NCBI GenBank assembly: GCA_021325515.1
Contig: JAJPHC010000063.1
Span: forward strand, 1 to 64,000
DNA length: 64,000 nucleotides
Direction: 5' to 3'
From: Acidobacteriota bacterium
GTDB lineage: Bacteria > Acidobacteriota > Thermoanaerobaculia > Gp7-AA8
The position numbers and the translations under genes are program-made. Numbering within the stretch: the first letter of the stretch is position 1; the number at the start of each line of letters is the position of its first letter. Positions 1-9,300 of this stretch are shown here, piece after piece. Under the pieces are notes generated by a model that ran no database searches, was not told where the DNA came from, and was given only the letters and a program-made list of their open reading frames with translations.

Positions 1-104
1 CGCCCCTCCTCGACGATGTCCCGCATCGCCTGCGTCGGGGCTTCGCGCGTTCGGCCCGTCAGAACCGCAACGGTATTGCGCCGAATTCGAGGACAGAGCA
101 CTAG

Positions 105-132
105 TGCCTGTTCTCTGTTGCGTGTTGCCTTA
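105..132. repeat. Short heptamer array before the M50 gene
   Basis: Four consecutive 7-base units related to TGCCTGT (TGCCTGT, TCTCTGT, TGCGTGT, TGCCTTA). The array runs into the presumed -10 box of the next gene. Positions 99-106 also form the perfect palindrome CACTAGTG. It belongs to the class of period-7 arrays seen elsewhere in this window. Positions 1-104 show no gene that can be supported: open frames exist on both strands, but none has a recognisable product. Confidence 0.6.
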
Positions 133-136
133 AACT
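131..136 (+). promoter_or_regulatory. Candidate -10 box (TAAACT), near-leaderless
   Basis: TAAACT fits TANNNT and ends six bases before the ATG at 143, with no Shine-Dalgarno sequence between. This spacing implies transcription starting at or next to the start codon. No convincing -35 box is seen. Confidence 0.45.
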
Positions 137-142
137 CCCCGG

Positions 143-814
143 ATGCTCCACCTCGGATCGATCGGCGGCACGACTATCGACGTCGATCTCACGTTCATCA
201 TCCTCATCTTCTTCTTCGCGCTTTCCGCGTATGACCCTCAGCGCGGCGCGGCGTACGCGTTGGTGTGGGCGCCGATCCTCTTCATCAGCGTGCTGGTGCA
301 CGAGCTTGCGCATGCGGCCGCGATCGCGCTCTTCGGGTACGGGTCGAGCCGCATCATCCTCGGCGGAATCGGCGGTCTCACGTTCAACGAGCGCCGCGCG
401 CGGCCGTGGCACGACGTCGTCATCAGCCTCGCCGGACCCTTGTCGAGCTTCGCGCTCGCCTTCCTCTGTGCCTGGATCTTCACCCACGTCGACTACGTGA
501 TGCGCGACGAGATGTTGAAGGTCTTCCTTCCGCTGATGGTGTCGGCGTCGGTGATCTGGGGAGAGTTCAACCTCCTGCCGATTCCTCCACTCGACGGAGG
601 AAGCGCGGTGCGCAATCTGCTGAGATCGTTCCTGCGCGAGGAGCTCGCGTTCGTCATCACAACGTGGATCGCCCTCCCGGCGGGCATCGCCGTGGTGGCG
701 TATTCACTCCTCGTCTGGCGCCAGTTCTTCGTCGCGATTCTCATCGGCTGGTTCACCTGGAACAACTACCAGAGGTGGCTGTTATACCGGCAACGCGGTT
801 ATCCGGACGAGTAA
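143..814 (+). CDS. Site-2 protease family (M50) membrane metalloprotease
   Basis: A 223-residue polytopic membrane protein. The zinc-binding HELAH motif lies at residues 53-57 inside a membrane helix, and the second motif NLLPIPPLDGG lies at residues 143-153. Together they define the M50 (SpoIVFB/S2P) fold, which cleaves substrates within the bilayer. There is no PDZ or CBS domain, so this is a minimal member. The substrate cannot be told from the sequence; the gene stands alone, with a signalling gene 54 bases downstream. The ATG follows a TANNNT box directly. Confidence 0.88.
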   Translation: MLHLGSIGGTTIDVDLTFIILIFFFALSAYDPQRGAAYALVWAPILFISVLVHELAHAAAIALFGYGSSRIILGGIGGLTFNERRARPWHDVVISLAGPLSSFALAFLCAWIFTHVDYVMRDEMLKVFLPLMVSASVIWGEFNLLPIPPLDGGSAVRNLLRSFLREELAFVITTWIALPAGIAVVAYSLLVWRQFFVAILIGWFTWNNYQRWLLYRQRGYPDE

Positions 815-830
815 GCGGCGGCAATTCCCT

Positions 831-836
831 TACAAT
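831..836 (+). promoter_or_regulatory. Candidate -10 box (TACAAT)
   Basis: TACAAT lies 32 bases before the ATG at 869, in the short gap after the M50 gene. This suggests the large signalling gene has its own promoter with a leader of about 25 bases. Confidence 0.4.
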
Positions 837-868
837 CTGTTCCCATATCTCGCGATCCGTTTTCGTCG

Positions 869-3800
869 ATGGCAACGTACCCGAGTGAATCCTCGCCCCC
901 CGCGGAGCCTTCGCGTCTGGAGAGGGCACGTTCAGCGCTCGCCCAGGTGGGTGCGCAGTTCCGCGATGGCCGGCGCCGCTCGATGAGGATGTCCCTCAGC
1001 ATCCTGAAGGCCCAGCAGGATGCGACGCTCGATGGAATCCTCGTCGTCGATGCTCAGGGCCGAGTCCTCTCGTACAACCGGCGGTTCCTGGAGATCTGGG
1101 GCATCCCGGAGACTGCCGCCGCTTCCGGCGACGACAACGAGCTCCTCGGGTACGCCGCCGAGCTGGTGTGCGACTGGGACGGGTTCATCGATCTCGTCAA
1201 TCATCTCTACGAACATCCGCACGAGGTTCGCACCGACGACGAAGTCCCGTTGAAGGACGGCCGGATTCTGTCGCGGGCATCGGTGCCCGTGGTCTCGCGC
1301 GGGGCCGTCATCGGGCGCGCGTGGTACTTCCGCGACATCACCGAAGCGAGCAAGGACAAGGCGCTGCAGTCGGCGCTCTTCCGCATCGCGGAGCTGAGCC
1401 GGCACGAGACGAGCCTGGCGAAGCTCTACGCATCGATTCACGAGATCATCGGCACGCTGATGGATGCGACGAACTTCTATGTCGCGGAAGTCGACGCAGC
1501 GCGTGGCGACCGGCTCACGTTCCCCTACTTCGTCGACGCCTTCGACACGGTCCCCGAAGGACTGCCGGTCGGACGCGGGCTGACGGCGTACGTTCTCCGC
1601 ACCGGGCAGCCGCTGCTCGCAACGCCGGCGAAGTTTCAGGAGCTCGTAGCCGCCGGCGAAGTCGAAGAAGTCGGCACCCCCTCGGTCGACTGGCTCGGCG
1701 TCCCGCTGAGCACGGGCGATCACACCTGGGGTGCGATCGGCGTGCAGACTTACGACGAAAAGACGCGCTATACCGAGCGGGATCGCGAGATCCTGCTCTT
1801 CGTCGCCCAACACATCGCTGCAGCAATCGAAGAGAAGCGGCGCGAGACGGCGCTGATGTCGAGCGAGCGCCGCTACCGGCAGATGTTCGAGAACAACCGC
1901 GCCGTGCAGTTGCTGCTCGATCCGGCTACCGGCGCGATTCTCGACGCCAACATGGCCGCCGCCGATTTCTACGGCTACTCGGTCGCCGAGCTGCGCACCA
2001 TGCGCATCTGGGACATCAATGTCCTCGGCGAAGAGAAAGTGCGTGAGGAGATGGCGAACGCGGCGCGCCAGGAGCGGAGCTACTTCGTCTTCCGCCATAT
2101 GCGCGCGAACGGCGAGATCCGCGACGTCGAAGTCCACTCCGGACCGATCGATGCCGGCGGCCGCACCGCTCTCTACTCGATCATTCACGACGTCACGGAA
2201 CGCCGCCGCGCCGAGCAGGCGCTGCAGCAGAGCGAAGAGAAGTACCGCAACATCTTCAACTACGCGTCCGTCGGCATTTATCAGTCCACGCCCGACGGCC
2301 GCTTCATCACCGCGAACACGACGCTCGCGCGCATGCTCGGCTTCGACTCCGTCGAGGAGCTGCTGCAGCGGACGCTCTCCGAGGACATCTACTACGATCC
2401 TCAGCAGCGCGATGAGCTGATCCGGAAGTTCGAGCCGCTCGGTTACGCCAGCAACTGCGAGCTGCAGTGGCGCCGCAAAGACGGCTCACCGATCTGGATC
2501 CAGCTCAACGCTCACGCGATCAAGGCCGGAAAGGGAACGCTCTACTTCGAAGGCTTCGTCTACGACATCACCGAGCGCAAGCACGCCGAGGACATGCTGA
2601 GATCCCAGTCGGCGGCGATGACGGCGTCGATGGACGGCATCGGCATCCTCAACGAAGAGCTGCAGTTCACCTATCTCAACGATGCGCTGGCGAAGCTGTA
2701 CGGCTACGCCAGCCCGCATCACATGCAGAACGTCACGCTGTTCGAGCTCTATGACGAGAAGGATGTGGGGCGCTTCACCAATGTGATTCTCCCCGCGGTG
2801 AAGCAGCGCGGGCGCTGGCGCGGCGAGGTCACGGGACGGCGCCGCGACGGCACGACGCTTCCGGAGGAAATCTCACTCACCGCGATCGACGGCGGCGGCG
2901 TCGTCCTCGTCGTGCGCGACGTCACCGAACGGACGTACGCCGAGGAGCAGATCAAGCATCTCGCCTATCACGACGCGCTGACCGGCCTTCCGAACCGGCT
3001 GCTGTTCAAGGATCGCCTGGCCGTCGCGCTGTCGCACGCCCAGCGCGAGCGCACGCGCCTCGCGGTGCTCTTCCTCGATCTCGATCGATTCAAGGTCATC
3101 AACGACTCCCTCGGCCACAGCATCGGCGACCGCCTGCTGCAGGCCGTCGCGGAGCGGGTGCAGCTCTGTGTTAGAGATTCCGACACCCTGGCCCGTCTCG
3201 GCGGCGACGAGTTCACGCTGATGATCCCCAACCTGCTCCGCTCGGAAGACGCGGCGCCGGTGGCCCAGAAGATCCTGGAAGCCGTCCGCAATCCGTTCAC
3301 GATCGAAGGGCGGGAGTTCTTCATCACCACATCCATCGGCATCAGCCTCTATCCCGAAGATGGAATGGATGCCGAGACGCTGATCAAGAACGCCGACACG
3401 GCGATGTATCAGGCGAAGGAACTGGGCCGCGACAACTATCAGTTGTTCAACGCGTTCATCAATGCGCGCGCGCTGCAGCGGATCGCGCTGGAGCACGGAC
3501 TCCGCCGCGCGCTGCTCGACGAACAGCTCCGCGTCCACTATCAGCCGATCTTCGATCTGCGCGCAGGACGGATCGTCGGCATGGAGGCGCTGCTGCGCTG
3601 GACGCATCCGGAGATGGGACCGATCTCGCCTTCGACCTTCATCCCGCTCGCCGAGTCCACGGGCCTCATGATGCCCATCGGCGAATGGGCACTGCGCACC
3701 GCGGTCAAGCAGGCCAAGGCGTGGCATGACGCGGGACACAAGAATCTGTCGCTCGCCGTGAACCTCTCGGTGACGCAGTTGCAGCAGCCGGATCTCGTCG

Positions 3801-4240
3801 CCCGCGTGAAAGACGCGCTGCAGGAAACGGGGCTTCCTCCTCGCCTGCTCGAGCTGGAGATCACCGAGTCGAGCGCGATGCAGAGTCCCGAGGCTAGCAT
3901 TCGCACGCTGTACGAGTTGAAGAGACTTGGAATCCGCATCTCGCTCGACGATTTCGGCACCGGCCACTCATCGCTCAGCTACCTGAAGCGCTTCCCGATC
4001 GACACGCTGAAGATCGACCAGTCGTTCGTGCGCGACATCAACTCGGATCCCGACACGGCAGCGATCGTCACCGCGATCATCGCCATGGCGCACTCGCTGC
4101 GGCTGAAGGTGATCGCCGAGGGAGTCGAGCATACGGAACAGGCCAACTTCCTCCGGCACTATGCGTGCGATCAGATGCAGGGATTCCTGATCAAGCCGCC
4201 GGTGTGCGCGGACGAGTTCTTCGAGTTGATCGCCGTGTGA
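869..4240 (+). CDS. Multi-PAS/GAF diguanylate cyclase-phosphodiesterase (GGDEF-EAL)
   Basis: 1123 residues, no membrane segment, so a soluble sensor. Order: PAS (about 45-160), GAF (175-325), three further PAS domains (332-695), GGDEF (705-865), EAL (875-1120). The GGDEF signature is intact at 778-782, with the RDSD inhibitory site five residues upstream. EAL is intact at 906-908, and the later DDFGTG loop is present. Both activities are therefore plausible: synthesis of cyclic di-GMP from GTP and its hydrolysis to pGpG. Which one dominates cannot be told. It is monocistronic and ends in a hairpin shared with the convergent PKD gene. Confidence 0.95.
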   Translation: MATYPSESSPPAEPSRLERARSALAQVGAQFRDGRRRSMRMSLSILKAQQDATLDGILVVDAQGRVLSYNRRFLEIWGIPETAAASGDDNELLGYAAELVCDWDGFIDLVNHLYEHPHEVRTDDEVPLKDGRILSRASVPVVSRGAVIGRAWYFRDITEASKDKALQSALFRIAELSRHETSLAKLYASIHEIIGTLMDATNFYVAEVDAARGDRLTFPYFVDAFDTVPEGLPVGRGLTAYVLRTGQPLLATPAKFQELVAAGEVEEVGTPSVDWLGVPLSTGDHTWGAIGVQTYDEKTRYTERDREILLFVAQHIAAAIEEKRRETALMSSERRYRQMFENNRAVQLLLDPATGAILDANMAAADFYGYSVAELRTMRIWDINVLGEEKVREEMANAARQERSYFVFRHMRANGEIRDVEVHSGPIDAGGRTALYSIIHDVTERRRAEQALQQSEEKYRNIFNYASVGIYQSTPDGRFITANTTLARMLGFDSVEELLQRTLSEDIYYDPQQRDELIRKFEPLGYASNCELQWRRKDGSPIWIQLNAHAIKAGKGTLYFEGFVYDITERKHAEDMLRSQSAAMTASMDGIGILNEELQFTYLNDALAKLYGYASPHHMQNVTLFELYDEKDVGRFTNVILPAVKQRGRWRGEVTGRRRDGTTLPEEISLTAIDGGGVVLVVRDVTERTYAEEQIKHLAYHDALTGLPNRLLFKDRLAVALSHAQRERTRLAVLFLDLDRFKVINDSLGHSIGDRLLQAVAERVQLCVRDSDTLARLGGDEFTLMIPNLLRSEDAAPVAQKILEAVRNPFTIEGREFFITTSIGISLYPEDGMDAETLIKNADTAMYQAKELGRDNYQLFNAFINARALQRIALEHGLRRALLDEQLRVHYQPIFDLRAGRIVGMEALLRWTHPEMGPISPSTFIPLAESTGLMMPIGEWALRTAVKQAKAWHDAGHKNLSLAVNLSVTQLQQPDLVARVKDALQETGLPPRLLELEITESSAMQSPEASIRTLYELKRLGIRISLDDFGTGHSSLSYLKRFPIDTLKIDQSFVRDINSDPDTAAIVTAIIAMAHSLRLKVIAEGVEHTEQANFLRHYACDQMQGFLIKPPVCADEFFELIAV

Positions 4241-4247
4241 GTGGGCC

Positions 4248-4266
4248 GCCGGGCGAGACGCCCGGC
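4248..4266. terminator. GC-rich hairpin between convergent genes
   Basis: GCCGGGCG, a three-base AGA loop, then CGCCCGGC: a perfect 8-bp stem with no U-tract. It sits between two convergent stop codons (4240 and 4297). The core CGGGCGAGACGCCCG recurs as its reverse complement at 48852-48866, and the tail GAGACGCCCGCGCTCC also recurs there, so this is a dispersed repeat as well as a likely bidirectional terminator. Confidence 0.55.
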
Positions 4267-4296
4267 GACTGCGGACGAGACGCCCGCGCTCCACTA

Positions 4297-5733
4297 CTAC
4301 TTCTTGACGGAGCGGCGGCGGACCTTGTCGGTCACGACGACGTTCGTGCTGTTCACCGACTTGTCGCCCAGCGCATCGGTCACCGTCAGCGTCACGGTGT
4401 ACGTCCCGGTGAGCAGATACGAGTGGCTCGCGACCTGTCCCTGGGCCGATGAGCGATCGCCGAAATCCCACGCGTACGTATACGGCATCATCCCGCCGCC
4501 CACGTTTCCGGTGAACGTGAATTGCTGGAACGGCAGCGGCGTCGGGGCGTAAACCGTCATCGCCGCGGTGAGCGGACAATGCTTCACCACATACGAGAGC
4601 GATCCGCTTTGATCGGTGGAAGCGCGCTCGATCGATCCGATGTAGGCGCTCCCGGCCCAGGCCGGCGCATAGCGGCCGCCGACATTGCTTCGAAAGAGAT
4701 CGGGCGTGAACAACGCGTCGCTGATGAGTGCGCCGCCGCTGGTTAGACGGCGAAGGCGATAGTCGCCCGGAAAGACCGACACGCCGAGCGGCACATCGAG
4801 ATACGCGATCGCCCACTCATTGAGCGTCGCGTTCCAGATCATGCCGACAGGCACGACATCGATGCCGCTGCCGGCCACGATGCGCGCGTCGGCGCCGCTG
4901 ATGCCCGACGTGTCGGCGCGCACCCAGCGAAGCTCCGTGTTGCCGCCGCTCGCCGCCTGGTACAGCAGAGCGATCGCGGACGCGCCTCCGGTGAGCATCG
5001 GCATCTGTGCATTCGTCGTCAGCAGATTCGTTCTCAGTTCGCTGTACTGGGAGTCGAAGATGCTGAGATAGAGCGTCGGCTGATTGGCGATGATGCGGTA
5101 CCACGACACGCCGATCACCCCGTTCGACGCGACGGCGATTCGAGGAACCGGTGGATCGGCGATGAAGAACTCGATGCGGCGATCGAGCACGGCGCCCGCC
5201 GGCCCGCTCTGCAGCGGGATCGACGTCACCCAGAGTCCGGCGTCAGCGCTGAATGGAATGCTGTAGACGATCTCCCACCGCGCGAGCTGCGGGTTGTACG
5301 CGGCATCGAACTGCTGATTCGCGTAGATCGGGTGAGATGGCCCGACCTGAATCTCAGGACCGACGCGAACACCCGAGCCGTTGATCTCCTGAAACATCAG
5401 CGCGCCGCTCGGCGCGAAGAAAACGACGGCGAACTCGCCGCCTCCCGAGAGCAACTTCAGATCGTGGCTGACCACGGACGAAGTTGCGGTCGTGTCGCCG
5501 AGCTGCTTCAGGTTCTGATCGAAGCGTGTGAAGACGAGCGGAACATTGTCGTTGCGCCGAGCGACGCCGACGACCGAGCCGTTCCATGCAACGGCACCCG
5601 CGGGGCGGTTCGGAAACGCACCCTGGTTCGAAGTTTCCTGATAATCGTCCGTGCAGTCCGCGCCATGAGCAGCGATTCCGGCTGCGAGCAGAGCGGCAGC
5701 AAAGACGATTCGCGCCTGTTTCTGAAGTCCCAT
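4297..5733 (-). CDS. Secreted PKD-domain protein
   Basis: 478 residues. A Sec signal peptide occupies about residues 1-25 (charged start, alanine/leucine core). The middle looks like beta-propeller or beta-sandwich repeats, with no catalytic motif that I recognise. A PKD domain lies near 390-470, shown by the YAWDFGDRS and GTYTVTLTVTD signatures. The extreme C-terminus is basic (KVRRRSVKK). PKD modules usually mediate adhesion or substrate binding on exported proteins, so an extracellular or periplasmic role is likely. GGAGG lies about nine bases before the ATG. Confidence 0.8.
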   Translation of the reverse strand: MGLQKQARIVFAAALLAAGIAAHGADCTDDYQETSNQGAFPNRPAGAVAWNGSVVGVARRNDNVPLVFTRFDQNLKQLGDTTATSSVVSHDLKLLSGGGEFAVVFFAPSGALMFQEINGSGVRVGPEIQVGPSHPIYANQQFDAAYNPQLARWEIVYSIPFSADAGLWVTSIPLQSGPAGAVLDRRIEFFIADPPVPRIAVASNGVIGVSWYRIIANQPTLYLSIFDSQYSELRTNLLTTNAQMPMLTGGASAIALLYQAASGGNTELRWVRADTSGISGADARIVAGSGIDVVPVGMIWNATLNEWAIAYLDVPLGVSVFPGDYRLRRLTSGGALISDALFTPDLFRSNVGGRYAPAWAGSAYIGSIERASTDQSGSLSYVVKHCPLTAAMTVYAPTPLPFQQFTFTGNVGGGMMPYTYAWDFGDRSSAQGQVASHSYLLTGTYTVTLTVTDALGDKSVNSTNVVVTDKVRRRSVKK

Positions 5734-5763
5734 CCGCCCCGCCCTCCGACGTGATTATTTAAG

Positions 5764-6324
5764 TTATTTACGACCTGCGCCGGAGTATAGCAGTTCGTCT
5801 GTCGTCAGCACGGCCGCGTACTCGCCCGCCAGATTTGCGAGCGACATCGCATGCACTTCGGCCGAAGTCCGCCAGTTGCCGTCGAAATCGCGGCGGCCAA
5901 ACGTCGCCGTCGCATCGCGGACGACGATCGTGTCGAAGCCGAGGTTGCCTGACATCCTCGCCGTCGCCTCGACGGAGTTGTTCGTGATCACACCGGTGAT
6001 GACCACGCGCGTGACACCGCCGGCGCGCAGTTCCTGTTCGAGCGTCGTGCCGATGAACGCGCTGTTCACCATCTTCTCGATCACACGCTCACCCACGAGC
6101 GGCCGCGCCTCCGTCTTGAACTCGGCCAGCGGCTGATCGGGTGCGTACGTCGAATTCGAATCCCTCGAGACGTGGCGGATGTGGAAGACGGGCGCCTCCG
6201 CTCGGCGCCAGTGCGCGAGCAGGCGCGCGATGTTCGCCTCGCATTCGGGATTGTTGCGATCGGCGCCCCAGCTCGGATCGTCGATCGCCTTCTGCATGTC
6301 GATGATGAGCAGCGCGGTGTTCAA
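5764..6324 (-). CDS. Isochorismatase-family hydrolase with Ser at the nucleophile position
   Basis: 186 residues with the alpha/beta fold of the nicotinamidase/isochorismatase superfamily. Asp9 (IIDMQ) and Lys84 match two catalytic residues, and the ARMSGNLGFDT stretch follows the nucleophile loop. The nucleophile, normally Cys in TNxCVxxTAR, is Ser117 (ITNNSVEATAR). The amidase chemistry is therefore uncertain; some members of the superfamily lack the Cys. The start is probably the TTG at 6324, six bases after the dnaE stop, so it is likely co-transcribed with dnaE. Confidence 0.8.
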   Translation of the reverse strand: MNTALLIIDMQKAIDDPSWGADRNNPECEANIARLLAHWRRAEAPVFHIRHVSRDSNSTYAPDQPLAEFKTEARPLVGERVIEKMVNSAFIGTTLEQELRAGGVTRVVITGVITNNSVEATARMSGNLGFDTIVVRDATATFGRRDFDGNWRTSAEVHAMSLANLAGEYAAVLTTDELLYSGAGRK

Positions 6325-6330
6325 TTGTTC

Positions 6331-9300
6331 TCAGACTGCGTTCGGATTTTTCGGAAACACATATTGCGCGCGGACGTGCAGCACTTCGAGCGCCGCCTTG
6401 AGCTCCGGGCCGGGCTGCACCCGGAAGTGGTGATTGACCTTCATCCGCACCTTCGGTCCACCGAGATCCTCCGGGACATCGACGATCGTGACGGTCACCG
6501 GCACTTCACCGAGGTGATCCTCGACGATCTCGCGGATCCTGCGCACGCGCTCTTCGTTCATTTCGGAGTAGCGCACTTCGAGCGCGATCTCCTTCACCCG
6601 CTTCTCGCGGATGCCTTCGAGCGGCACGATTTCCAGCGCGTTCAACTCGGGCGTGATCGGCGACTCGGAGAATGCCGCCGCGTGCACCGCGAACTGCGGC
6701 TCGGCTGCCGGCGCTTCTTCGATCGCGGCTGCGGCTTCGTTGAAGGCATCGGCATCCGATGCCGCCGGCGCGCCGAACAGGTCGAAGTTGTCCTTGCGAT
6801 CACCATACTTCTCGCGCTCGATTTCCTTCGGATCGCGATCATCTTCCGCATCGTCGATCGTCAGCTCGTATGCCGAAATGCGCGCGCCGCGCGCCTCCGG
6901 ATGCCCGCCGTACTCGTCGTCGATGTGCTGCGCCTGCTGCTCCGCCGATTGCAGCGACGCGCTGCGGCCCGCCTGCTGCCCTCCTGTGTCCTTCACCGCC
7001 GCCGTCAGGAGGATCGCGACGCCGTTGTCGAGCCAGTTCGCATACTTCGCATAGAGATCGCTGAAGACGACGACCTCGACCGACCCGAACTGATCGTCGA
7101 GGACGAACTTCGCCATCAGCTTTCCTTCATTCGGCCCCTTCTTGATCTTCGACTTCTTCATCTGCGACACGATGCCGCCGATGTTCACCGTCTCATCGAT
7201 GCGCTTGTAGAGCGTCTCGGTGTTGGCGTCGGCGAAGAGCTTGAGATCCTCCGCATATTTGTTCAGCGGATGCCCGCTGACGTAGAAGCCGAGGGTCTCT
7301 TTTTCGTAGCGGAGCTTTTCTTCGTCGGGCCATTCGTGTGCGACAGGCGCCCCCGCCTGTCGCGTCTCCCGGACAGGCGAGGACGCCTGTCCTCCACTCA
7401 TCATCGCGAACAACGAATTCTGCCCTCGCTCCTTCTCATCCTTCGTCCGCTGCGCGCTGTCGGCGGTCGACTCCAGCTTCTCGAACAGCGCCATGCGCGT
7501 ATTGCCGAGGAAATCGAACGATCCAGACTTGATGAGCGCTTCGAGCACTTTCTTGTTGCAGGCGCGCAGATCGACTTCCTCACAGAACTGGAGCAGCGAT
7601 TTGTACCGGCCGACGCGCCGGCGCGCTTCGAGAATCGACTCGATCGCGCTCTCGCCGACGCCCTTCACCGCGCCCAGACCGAAGCGGATGTTCGGGCCGA
7701 CAACCGTGAAGAACATGTTCGACTCGTTCACGTCCGGCGGCAGCACTTCGATCCCCATCGACTTCGCCTCGTGAATGAACTTCACGACCGCCTCGGTGCG
7801 ATCCATTTCGCTCGACATCAGCGCTGCCATGAAGTGCCGCGGGTGATGCACCTTCAGCCACGCCGTCTGATACGCGACGAGCGCGTACGCGACGGAGTGC
7901 GATTTGTTGAAGCCGTAGCGCGCGAAGGGCTCGATGTAATCGAAGATCTCGTTCGCCTTCTTCTTGTCATAGCCATTCGCCACGGAGCCTTCGACGAACT
8001 TGTCGCGCTCCTTGGCCATGATCGCGACATCCTTCTTGCCCATCGCCTTGCGCAGCAGGTCGGCTTGTCCCAGCGAGTAGTTCGCGACGCGTTGCGCGAT
8101 CTGCATGACCTGCTCCTGGTAGACGATGACGCCGTACGTCTCCTCCAGGATCTCCTTCATCACCGGCACGAGGTACTTCGGCTTCTGCGTGCCGATCTTG
8201 CACTTCACGTAGACGTCGACCATGCCCGCGTCGAGCGCGCCGGGGCGATAGAGCGCATTCAGTGCGGCGAGATCTTCGAATGCAGCAGGCCGCGACTTGC
8301 GGAGCAGGTCGACCATGCCGCCCGATTCGAACTGGAACACACCCTTCGTCCGCCCTTCCTGGAACAGCCGGAAGACCTCGGGATCGTCGAGCGGGATCGC
8401 ATCGATGTCGATGTCGATTCCGTCGACGGCCTTCACCGACTTCACCGCATCGTCGATGACCGTCAGCGTGCGGAGGCCGAGGAAGTCCATCTTCACGAGA
8501 CCCATCTTCTCGACGACGCGCATGTCGAACTGCGTCACGATTTCATCGCGGTTCGTGCGGTAGAGGGGAACGTAGTTGGTGACCGGCTCCGGCGTGATCA
8601 CGACGCCGGCGGCGTGCATGCCGGCGTGGCGCGACAGCCCTTCGAGCTTCTCGCCGATCTCGACGATCTTCTTCACTTCCTCGTCGTTCTTGATCGCGTC
8701 GGCCAGCGGCGCGTCCTTCTTCGCATCGGTGAGCGTGATGCCGGGACCGCCGGGAATCATCTTCGAGATCTTGTCGACGAAGCCGTACTGGTGGCCGAGG
8801 ACGCGGCCCACGTCGCGCACGACGGACTTCGCGGCCATCGTTCCGAACGTGATGATCTGCGCGACGTTCTCCTTCCCGTACTTGTCGCGCACGTAATCGA
8901 TGACTTCGCCGCGGCGATTCATGCAGAAGTCGAGATCGATGTCAGGCATCGAGATGCGCTCGGGGTTCAGGAATCGCTCGAAGAGAAGGTCGTACTCCAG
9001 CGGATCGACGTTCGTGATCCCCAGCGAGTAGGCGACCAGCGAACCTGCCGCTGAGCCGCGGCCCGGACCGACCGGGATGCCATGATCCTTCGCGTACTTG
9101 ATGAAGTCCCAGACCACGAGGAAGTAGCCGGGAAACTGCATGTTCCGGATGATCTCGATCTCGCGCTCGAGACGGTCCCAGTAGTGCGCGACTTCATGCT
9201 TCTTCTGCTTCGCCGCGAACAGCGGCGCCATCGCGTTGAGCCGCTTCTCGAGTCCCGCACGCGCGACCTTCGCGAAATGATCGGCGAGCGTCGAGCCTTC

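Noticed and set aside
1-104. Possible 5' end or 3' end of a gene at the left edge
   Set aside because: Open frames on both strands lack a clear start, stop context or recognisable product, so no feature is claimed.
932-2188. Long minus-strand frame within the PAS/GAF/GGDEF/EAL gene
   Set aside because: No recognisable domain, while the plus-strand frame has ordered, intact signalling domains.
6172-9054. 960-codon open frame on the plus strand inside dnaE
   Set aside because: It is the antisense shadow of dnaE in GC-rich DNA; the translation is Arg/His/Leu-rich with no domain, and dnaE is unmistakable on the other strand.
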